A stretch of DNA of 64,000 bases, taken from contig NZ_BJMN01000022.1 of assembly GCF_006539185.1 (NCBI RefSeq), positions 116,122 through 180,121 on the forward strand, written 5' to 3'. Under the pieces are notes generated by a model. The model did no database searches. It had not been told where the DNA came from and worked only from the letters and a program-made list of their open reading frames with translations. Of this stretch, positions 25,220-32,083 are shown one piece after another. The number at the start of each line of letters is the position of its first letter. Within the stretch, counting starts at the first letter, position 1. A program made the translations under genes and the position numbers. The stretch comes from Streptomyces gardneri (lineage in GTDB: Bacteria; Actinomycetota; Actinomycetes; Streptomycetales; Streptomycetaceae).

Positions 25220-26176
25220 ATGGCATTTCTCTCAAGTCGCCGCAGACGGGCACGCATTTCCCTGGAACTCGACGACGCTGCCCTCGGCCGGCTGCTGAAG
25301 TCCCTTCAGTCGACGCCGAATACGGGCGCGATCGGGACGACAGACCTGTACATGGCCCAGATATCCCGTCTCCTGAACCAGAGCCGGGCCGACTGGGACC
25401 GCCGCACCCATCAGGTCTCCGTGCTGGCGTACCGCCTGTCCGAATCGCACGGGCCCCGCGCCTGGGCCACTCGTGAGCCGCGAAACGCGAGCGCGCTCGT
25501 CCTCGCCGCATGGGCGCAGCTCGAACGCGGACGTTCCCGGGGGTACTTGGAGGACGCGGTCGGCATCGCCGACAGCTGTCGGCGCGCCGCCGAACTGGCG
25601 CCGGAGGACCCCACTCCCTGGGTGGTCATGCTGGGGCTCTCACGGCTGGAGCGCCGCAGTCAGCCGGAGGTGTTCGGCCTGTGGAACGAGGTACTGGCCC
25701 GCGACCGCTGGAACCGCGAGGCGTATCTGAGCATGCTGCGCTATCTGGGGCCGGAGGAGATGGGATCGCGCAGCCAGGTACTGGACTTCGTCGACGCGAT
25801 CCGCGCCCGCATACCCACAAACGCGCCCTGCGCGGCCACCGAGCTCACCGCCCAGGTTCTGCAGTACCACTCCGTCCTCGCCCTGGGCGGAGTCGAGGCG
25901 CTGATGGCACGCAACCACTGGTCCCACACATCGGCCACCCAGGCCCTCGACCGTGCGGCACACACTTGGGCACAGCCCGGGTTCTTCCACCACGCGGCGG
26001 CCCTCGCCGACCTGAACCTGCTGGCCTACGCGCTGATGGCCGCCGAGCGGCGCGCCGAGGCCCGTCCGGTCTTCGAGGCGATCAACGGTACGGTCGCGGC
26101 CTGGCCCTGGAGCGTCGGAGGCGACCCGGTGTCCGAGTTCGAGAAGGCGAGGAGCAGGAGCGGGACCCGCGTGTGA
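25220..26176 (+). CDS. Helical-repeat protein of unknown function
   Basis: A 318-residue soluble protein with no signal or membrane segment. It is rich in Ala/Leu/Arg helices in a TPR-like pattern (ALVLAAWAQLERGRSRGYLEDAVGIADSCRRAAELAPEDPTPWVVMLGLSRL). The ALMARNHWSHTSATQALDRAAHTWA segment and several tryptophans are distinctive. TTGCGT (25186) and TAGCCT (25208), 16 bp apart, end six bases before the ATG. This suggests leaderless translation. I cannot assign a function. Confidence 0.65.
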   Translation: MAFLSSRRRRARISLELDDAALGRLLKSLQSTPNTGAIGTTDLYMAQISRLLNQSRADWDRRTHQVSVLAYRLSESHGPRAWATREPRNASALVLAAWAQLERGRSRGYLEDAVGIADSCRRAAELAPEDPTPWVVMLGLSRLERRSQPEVFGLWNEVLARDRWNREAYLSMLRYLGPEEMGSRSQVLDFVDAIRARIPTNAPCAATELTAQVLQYHSVLALGGVEALMARNHWSHTSATQALDRAAHTWAQPGFFHHAAALADLNLLAYALMAAERRAEARPVFEAINGTVAAWPWSVGGDPVSEFEKARSRSGTRV

Positions 26177-26722
26177 GTTGCGGGGACCCCCACCCCTCGG
26201 CTTGAAGGACCGGGCAGCTCTTGACGGCAAAGCAACATGGGAGGGGGAAGTCAACCGCAGATGGTGTTCCCGGCCTCGGGGGTCCTTCAGGCCACGGGTG
26301 ACGTCGAACATGAGGTCACGTGCCGCGCTGGCCGTCCTACGTCCTTAGATCTCGCCGGGGTGCCGCCAGGAGTTCAGTAGCGGGATCCTCCGTTGCTGGG
26401 AGACACCCGGCACCGCTCTCCCCTGCATCGGCCGCTACCGCGGCCTTGCCATGCTGTGGCACGACCAGACCAGGTCGGCAGCTGCAACGTGGTCATCCGC
26501 ATCCCCGAGCCCGCGTACCAGCGTCTCAACGCCTGCCGAACTGCTCGGCAGCCAGTGCCACAGCCAGGTGCCCACCGCGATCCAGCTGAGGGCTGCGCCC
26601 TGTAGTCGCCAATCACTCATGCCGACCCAAACCGCGCCGTCCGTCCGTCGAACGCGCGTCACATGCCCTCAGCAACTCACGTTGGACGACCTCGCGGAAC
26701 CACCCTCAGGGACAACACACAA
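26177..26722. other. Intergenic region without a convincing gene
   Basis: This 546-bp stretch has only short frames with poor codon bias. A 32-bp word at 26634-26665 recurs with four mismatches at 28870-28901, so it flanks the restriction-like gene. Otherwise I see nothing. Confidence 0.4.
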
Positions 26723-28411
26723 CTAGCGAGGATCGGGAAAGCCGTCGAGGCCCAATGGACAGGGGCTGAGCGGCATGCCGTCGTCGGGTGAGTCGGTCAG
26801 GAACATTCGGTAGTGCTCGCCCCGGGCCGGGCGCAGCACGAGGGTCGCCTCCGACACGCGACCGCTGCGGAGGGACTCGACGACAGCGGGCCCGTCGTCG
26901 ACTGTGACTTCCGTGTGAAAGATGCAGACGGAGCCGAGGTTGAGGAGGTGACCTGCGATCGTGACCCCGTACTCGGAGCTTGTGACACGTAGCGACTGCG
27001 GCCTGCCGCTGAGCAGCTCCCGTGTGTTCGCGTCGTCGATCCAGGTAAGTGTACTCGTCAGCTCGCGACTGAAGGGTGATGCTACGCAGCGGCCTTCTAT
27101 CAGGAGACGAGCCATCCGCAGAGCGATCCGGTCGGTCATCGACATGTCGGCGGGGATGGGGAAGTCCTGTTCGCAGTGTCGCTGGACCACTTCGAGGTCC
27201 TCCAGGAACAGCTGTAGCTGTGCCCAGCGGCGGAGATCATCTGCAGTGCCACTCTCCGGAAGGCACCACCCCGCACCCGCGAGCTGGCCGTCAATCATCA
27301 CTCGGAAGCCTCCACCGAGCAAAAGGCGCCGACGCAGCCGCAGCACCTTGAGCGCCTCCGCGGGACCGAGCCCAGCAAGATCGAACTGATACGCGAGCTT
27401 CGCAGGAGCCGATTCATCGAATGGGCGCAGCACCCGAAGCAGGGCACCAGGTAGATCCACCTCGATCGAGGTCTCCAAGGAGCCGGCACCTCGCGCCTTC
27501 AACCGGCCTGCGTACGACGCCTGCACGCTGCCGTCCTCACCGAGGAAGGCTACGGAGACTGCAGTATCAGCCCCTGACACACGTGAGATCGGCTTCCACG
27601 ACACCGTGGTGTTGGTGAATGTCTGCGCGATCCAGTCCGGTCCGCTGACCGTCAGGCGCTCAACCACGTCGGGCGGGAGCTCGACCGGCTCGGCGACTCC
27701 GAACCCCAGGGACCGTGTAACGGCGGCCGCCAGATCGGCGTCCATGGCCGTTCCGGCGATGGACATGGTGATGGGGCTTACTTCTTGTGCCCGGGGATGC
27801 TTCGCACGCAGAGTTTGGATGACATTGTCGCCTTCCCGGGCGAAGTCCACCGTCCAGTTTGGGTCGAGGTCGTCGACCACGCGCCCCAGCGCCTGCACTC
27901 GAGTACTCAAGTCGGCCGTGCCGCACGCCAGGATGTCCTGCTCCCGGTTCATGATCTTCGCGTACTCCAGCAGACCCCCATCGCCAGTGGTGCGGCTGAG
28001 ACTGCGCTCGATATCAATGTGCGCGGCAAGGCGATCGTCCAGTACGGTCCGGTCCATCACGGTGACCTTCACGTCCCGACCTTCGGCCAGGCCCAAGACG
28101 AACGCCCGCTCGCCCGGGGTAAGAGTGCAAGGGACCACGAGGACCCACTCATAGGGGTCGTGTTCCATGGCCCGCTTGAACGACTTCTTGATACTCGGTC
28201 TGCGCCCACGTCCCTGCAGCCCGTCGGGGAAGTACTTGAGCTGGTAGATCCGCAGGCGGCCGCCTTGCACCACGTCAATGTCTCGGCCACCATCACCGCC
28301 GCGCCCGTTGACGGCTCGAACCTCTGCCGTCTCGCTGTAGAGCCGGTGGACCAATACCTCAACGACTCGGTCAAAATGCGGCTGGCCGATCCCATCCCAC
28401 TCGAACGCCAC
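26723..28411 (-). CDS. Mrr-like restriction-endonuclease-fold protein with unknown C-terminal region
   Basis: A 562-residue protein. Residues 8-60 read GIGQPHFDRVVEVLVHRLY, then GRGGDGGRDIDVV, then LRIYQLKYF. This is the PD-(D/E)xK core of Mrr_cat-type nucleases: Asp44 in GGDGGRDI and Q57-x-K59. Residues 60-150 complete the nuclease-like domain (VLVVPCTLTPGERAFVLGLAEGRDVKVTVMD). The remaining 400 residues match nothing I recognise and could be a sensor. No methyltransferase is adjacent, so this is not an ordinary restriction-modification pair. The GTG at 28411 follows AGGGGG. It is island cargo, so a defence role is plausible but unproven. Confidence 0.7.
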   Translation of the reverse strand: MAFEWDGIGQPHFDRVVEVLVHRLYSETAEVRAVNGRGGDGGRDIDVVQGGRLRIYQLKYFPDGLQGRGRRPSIKKSFKRAMEHDPYEWVLVVPCTLTPGERAFVLGLAEGRDVKVTVMDRTVLDDRLAAHIDIERSLSRTTGDGGLLEYAKIMNREQDILACGTADLSTRVQALGRVVDDLDPNWTVDFAREGDNVIQTLRAKHPRAQEVSPITMSIAGTAMDADLAAAVTRSLGFGVAEPVELPPDVVERLTVSGPDWIAQTFTNTTVSWKPISRVSGADTAVSVAFLGEDGSVQASYAGRLKARGAGSLETSIEVDLPGALLRVLRPFDESAPAKLAYQFDLAGLGPAEALKVLRLRRRLLLGGGFRVMIDGQLAGAGWCLPESGTADDLRRWAQLQLFLEDLEVVQRHCEQDFPIPADMSMTDRIALRMARLLIEGRCVASPFSRELTSTLTWIDDANTRELLSGRPQSLRVTSSEYGVTIAGHLLNLGSVCIFHTEVTVDDGPAVVESLRSGRVSEATLVLRPARGEHYRMFLTDSPDDGMPLSPCPLGLDGFPDPR

Positions 28412-29423
28412 GGCACCCCCTACTTCGCACGGACCCCTTCAAACAGCATGGCACTTGCCACTGACAGCGCTGTGCAGAACGAGCCCGGGCAGGCCATCGA
28501 GCACCAGACCCGCGCCCGACGGCCCCAGCTGGTCTAGGTGGGGCCGCATCTGGACGGACAGCCCCGACCCCGCCTAACCGCGGCTCAACCCCGTTCCCCG
28601 GATGCAGGAACTGCCGCCCATCGACCTCTAGGTCGGATTTACAACGACGCCCCGAACTCACCATCGGTCACAGAAGCGCAAACAGCCCCCGACGCAGCGT
28701 TCGCCCCACACCCACCGAACATCACGGAAGGTCCCGACCGAGACGCAAAGGTGCGGGATCACCCAACCATTCGGCAGCCGGCTCCAGCGCCCGATCGCGG
28801 GGGGGCATCCGCACACAGACAGCGCCCGCCCAGGAGCCTCAAACCGCACGTGACGTTCCATCAGACAATGCGCCGTCCGTGCGTCAAACGTGCGTCACGT
28901 GCGCGTGGCTACAACCACAACACCCCAGTCCCGTTCCTGGGCGGCCGTATCGAGCTAACCGACATCGCCGGCGATCCCGGCCGCACACACGACGACATAC
29001 ACGAACGGCTTGCGCTGCGGCTCATTCACGCGGGTACTCCCAGTCGACGGCTGAGGTGGTGGAGCTCTGGCAGCGTACGACGGCGGCCCCGGGGAACAGC
29101 AGCCTCACAGGACTCCTCCGGCCCCGCCTTGCCGACCGGAAACTGCCAGGACAGTCTCGCTGCCCGGGCTGTGATCCGCCCCGACGCATTGGACGCCGCC
29201 GCGACCTCGCATCCTGCGCAGGGACCCCATTCGCCAGATCCAGTCGCGCATTGGTCCGCGTCGTCGGTTGCTTTCACTGTGAACGAGCAGCCGCACCCGA
29301 TCGCGATCTACCGCCGACCGAACAGCGGCCACCTGCCCCACTGCCACTACGTCGCGTAGCCTGACACGGCACGCGGATCACGGTCCCGACCAGCGGTGAT
29401 CCCCCTTCAGAGGCAGCCTCCGC
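28412..29423. other. Intergenic region at the right island end
   Basis: About 1 kb with no frame I would call a gene. The longest plus-strand frames (28538-29359 and 28879-29364) have scrambled composition and no recognisable motif. It holds the second copy of the 32-bp word (28870-28901). An integrase gene might be expected here but is not present. Confidence 0.45.
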
Positions 29424-29476
29424 TGGGGAGAATCTGGGGAGAATGAAGCCCCGTTGGGGAGCGTCTGGGGAGAATC
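29424..29476. repeat. Four GGGGAGAAT-type direct repeats at the right island end
   Basis: The sequence reads CTGGGGAGAATC, TGGGGAGAATGA, TTGGGGAGCGTC, TGGGGAGAATCG within 53 bp. The same word is found twice cleanly and twice in diverged form at 3747-3858 near the other junction. Such paired arrays next to an att core resemble arm-type binding sites of tyrosine integrases. Confidence 0.5.
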
Positions 29477-29584
29477 GGCCGCGTTAATCGGCGTCATCAT
29501 GAAAGCCCCCGAAACGGGCAAAGCCCCAGGTCAGCACACCTCCCGCAAGGATCTGCGCAGGTCAGCGCACCGAGGGCGACAACT

Positions 29585-29606
29585 TCAAGAAGATCTCCGC
29601 CTGGGC
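29585..29606. other. attR-like core of the genomic island
   Basis: These 22 bases are identical to 3484-3505 inside corA. Left of it is island sequence with no corA similarity. Right of it corA-homologous sequence resumes without a promoter or start. The two cores are 26,101 bp apart, in direct orientation. Confidence 0.7.
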
Positions 29607-29769
29607 CGCCATCCTCTTCGCGCCCACCCTCGTCGGCACCATCTACGGCATGAACTTCGACACCATGCCGGAGCTGCACTGGGCGGGCGGGTACCCGTTC
29701 GCGATCCTGCTGATGGCCGTGGTCTGTACGAGCCTGTACGTCATCTTCAAGAAGCGGGACTGGCTCTGA
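29585..29769 (+). pseudogene. corA: Orphaned 3' end of the original corA
   Basis: The frame reads FKKISAWAAILFAPTLVGTIYGMNFDTMPELHW, then AGGYPFAILLMAVVCTSLYVIFKKRDWL. This is the two-helix pore end of CorA with the GMN motif. It has no start codon and lacks the first 310 or so residues. Its GC-rich codons match the host part of corA better than the present 3' end at 3506-3668 does. It is therefore probably the native end displaced by the island. Confidence 0.8.
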
Positions 29770-29775
29770 GGGTGC

Positions 29776-30639
29776 TCAGGCGGGCTCGCCCGGCACCGTG
29801 ACCAGGGCGTCCAGTTCCCGGCGCAGGGCCGCGTCGATGCCTCCCCTGCTCCAGTACCACCTGCACAGCCGCGGTACCTCCGGCGTGTCCGCGTCGTACC
29901 AGGTGAAGGCGGTGCGGTGGGCGGTGTGGGCGTGGGCGCCGAGGACGTTGAACTCCGAGAAGCCCCGGGGCGGTCGCCCGGCCACGTACCGGGCCAGGGG
30001 GATTCCGTGGCGTTCCAGGGACAGGGCGCGTACCTCCGCGTACAGCGCGCGCGGGTAGGTGAAGGGCGGTTGCTGCATGAAGTCGTAGGCGACCGGACGG
30101 CCCAGGAACTCCTCCGTCGGGGCGAGCCAGGGCCGGTGCCGGCCGAGCAGGCCGACCGCCTTGCGGACGATCCACGGCCGGCCGGCGTCCAGCAGGTCGG
30201 CGGGCGAGACGGGGCGGTCGAAGACGACGTCCGAGTCGACGTGGCAGATGAGGTCGGCGTCCGTGAACTCGTCCGCGTACAACTTGGTCACCTGCTGTCC
30301 CAGGTAGTCGTCGCGGTAGTCCGGGCACACCGTCAGCCGTACGTCGCCGCCGATCGCCCGGCGCACCGCGGCGGATCCGGTGCTCGGCGACACCACGACC
30401 ACGTCCGCGAAGCCGTGGCACCACCTCTCGACGGCCGCCAGCGCGTAGCGCAACCAGGCGACATCCCGGTGGTAGGTACGGATGAGAAGGGCCGTCCGCT
30501 CGCTACAGTGACCGATGTGTCCGAGTCCGTCCCCGCGTTCTGGTGCCGGGTGCCCAGTCAGGGCAATGTCGGTGACCGGCTCACTCCCTGGCTGATCCGC
30601 CGGATCTCCGGCGCGCCGGCCCGGTGGGTCGCTCCGCAC
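29776..30639 (-). CDS. DUF6492-like glycosyltransferase (GT-A type); start uncertain
   Basis: The conserved part runs ALLIRTYHRDVAWLRYALAAVERW to the end. LICHVDSDVVFDRP provides the DxD metal/nucleotide-sugar motif. FMQQPPFTYPRALY and GFSEFNVLGAHAH follow the DUF6492 pattern. Homology begins around 30495, but there is no ATG, GTG or TTG there. The first in-frame GTG is 30639 (ATG 30657), inside the divergent gene. The true start may be atypical, or a small frameshift may exist. No signal peptide is seen. It is the first minus-strand gene after the island scar and shares a promoter gap with the pyruvyltransferase gene. Confidence 0.65.
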   Translation of the reverse strand: MRSDPPGRRAGDPADQPGSEPVTDIALTGHPAPERGDGLGHIGHCSERTALLIRTYHRDVAWLRYALAAVERWCHGFADVVVVSPSTGSAAVRRAIGGDVRLTVCPDYRDDYLGQQVTKLYADEFTDADLICHVDSDVVFDRPVSPADLLDAGRPWIVRKAVGLLGRHRPWLAPTEEFLGRPVAYDFMQQPPFTYPRALYAEVRALSLERHGIPLARYVAGRPPRGFSEFNVLGAHAHTAHRTAFTWYDADTPEVPRLCRWYWSRGGIDAALRRELDALVTVPGEPA

Positions 30640-31281
30640 GCCCCGGGCCGCAAGCATTTCGTCACGGGCAGCGTGGTCGCGCTCGCGGGTCCGGGCTCCG
30701 TGGTGTGGGGAGCGGGTGTGATGGAGGCCGGCGAGACCCTCGATCCGCGGGCCGAACTGCTCGCCGTCCGGGGGCCGCTCACCCGGGAGGCGGCCATGCG
30801 CTCGGGTGTCGGCTGTCCCCCGGTCTACGGCGACCCCGGGCTGCTGGTGCCGAGGTTCCTTCCGGTGCGCCCGGTCCGGGCGGGCGGCCGACCCGCGGTC
30901 GTCCCCCACTTCGCGGACAAGGCCCGGGCGCGGCGCGGTGTTCCGGCGGGCTGGCGGATCGTCGACGTACAGGGCGGCGTCGAGGACGTCGTCGAGCAGC
31001 TGACGGGTGCCTGTCTGGTCGCCTCGTCGAGCCTGCACGGCATCGTCCTCAGCCACGCGTACGGGATCCCCGCCGTCTGGATCCGGTTCCGGCCCCTGCC
31101 CGGCGGCGACGACAGCAAGTTCCACGACTACTTCCTCTCCGTCGGTGTGCCGGTGCCTCCGCCGGTGCCCGTCGGCGCCGACGGTGCCGGTCTTGACCCG
31201 GTCGCCCTGGCCGATTTCGCGACGCTCCCGGCGGACCTCCCCGACCTGGACCTCCTCCTGGAGAGGTGTCCCTTCCGATGA
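30517..31281 (+). CDS. Polysaccharide pyruvyl transferase-family protein
   Basis: A 254-residue protein of the PS_pyruv_trans fold. It has the N-terminal QGNVGDRLTPWLIRRISG, the central PPVYGDPGLLVPRF and the C-terminal CLVASSSLHGIVLSHAYGIPAVWIRF. Members transfer pyruvyl groups from phosphoenolpyruvate to sugars of surface or secondary glycans. A TACAGT at 30504-30509 ends seven bases before the GTG at 30517, pointing to leaderless translation. A GTG at 30508 is the alternative. Its stop overlaps the next start (ATGA), so it is coupled to the hydroxylase gene. Confidence 0.8.
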   Translation: MSESVPAFWCRVPSQGNVGDRLTPWLIRRISGAPARWVAPHAPGRKHFVTGSVVALAGPGSVVWGAGVMEAGETLDPRAELLAVRGPLTREAAMRSGVGCPPVYGDPGLLVPRFLPVRPVRAGGRPAVVPHFADKARARRGVPAGWRIVDVQGGVEDVVEQLTGACLVASSSLHGIVLSHAYGIPAVWIRFRPLPGGDDSKFHDYFLSVGVPVPPPVPVGADGAGLDPVALADFATLPADLPDLDLLLERCPFR

Positions 31282-32078
31282 CCCACCACGATCCGCTGTC
31301 GCTGCTGCGCGGCATCCGGGACGCCAACTACCACCGCCCCGGCATCCGGTGCCTGCGGCTGTTCTCCGCCGACGCCCGGATCCTGCGGGAGCTCGCGGCG
31401 GAGGCGGAGGGGCTGCGCGCCCGGAACGCCCCCTCGCTGGCGGGCGACCCGGGCCACGTCACGGCCTGGACCGGTCCTCGCGGCCGCGTGGAGCAGTTCA
31501 GTCTGCTCAACGCGTCGGGTCGCTGCGACGACTTCTCCCAGGACCACGACCTGTCCTGCTTCGGCAAGCGGTTCCACCACCGCTCGCGCTACCCCGCCCT
31601 GTCCGCGCTGGCGGAGGCGCTGCCGCACCTGGTCAACTTCCGGATCAACGTCCTCGGCCCCGGTGCCGCGCTCGCCCCGCACGAGGAGCACAGCGTCGTA
31701 CGGTCGCACACCGGCGCCGTGGGGGTGCGGGCCCGCTTCCACCTGCCGCTCGTCACCGGCCCCGAGGCCACCCTGCTGCTCGACGGCGACCTCCACCGTC
31801 TGGCGGCCGGGACCGTCTACCTGGTCAATCACGGGTGCGTCCACGCGGCCGAGAACGCCGGGGCCGCCGACCGGATCCACCTCGTGTGGGACATGCTGCT
31901 GACCGCCCCCGCCACCGAGGTGATGTTCGGGACGGGACCGGCACCCGAGGGCTTCACCCGTACGCGCGTACGCACCGTGCGCCCCGAGGGCCGGCGGACG
32001 GTCGCCCGGTGGGAGCGGATCGCGCCCCGGGTCTCGGAGTCCGAGGCCCGGCACGTCGGCTTCCTCGATCCGCAGTAG
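31278..32078 (+). CDS. Aspartyl/asparaginyl beta-hydroxylase-family 2-oxoglutarate oxygenase
   Basis: A 266-residue protein. The Fe(II)-binding pattern is visible as APHEEHSVVRSH in the first half of the jelly-roll and NHGCVHAAENAG near the end. RARFHLPLVTGPEATLLLDG and GTVYLVNHG strands lie around them. The family hydroxylates Asp/Asn or related side chains of proteins, peptides or free amino acids. The ATG at 31278 overlaps the pyruvyltransferase stop. An ATG 12 bases upstream is also in frame but would deepen the overlap. It is convergent with the sulfotransferase fusion, with five bases between the stops. Confidence 0.82.
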   Translation: MTHHDPLSLLRGIRDANYHRPGIRCLRLFSADARILRELAAEAEGLRARNAPSLAGDPGHVTAWTGPRGRVEQFSLLNASGRCDDFSQDHDLSCFGKRFHHRSRYPALSALAEALPHLVNFRINVLGPGAALAPHEEHSVVRSHTGAVGVRARFHLPLVTGPEATLLLDGDLHRLAAGTVYLVNHGCVHAAENAGAADRIHLVWDMLLTAPATEVMFGTGPAPEGFTRTRVRTVRPEGRRTVARWERIAPRVSESEARHVGFLDPQ

Positions 32079-32083
32079 CCGTC

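Noticed and set aside
28538..29364. Plus-strand frames that might have been an integrase or cargo gene at the right island end
   Set aside because: No recombinase motifs (no R-HxxR-Y pattern or serine recombinase motif), irregular codon use and no ribosome site.
30658..31125. Upstream part of the long minus-strand frame ending at 29776
   Set aside because: It is antisense to the conserved pyruvyltransferase gene and has no coding motif; only the DUF6492-like part is credible.
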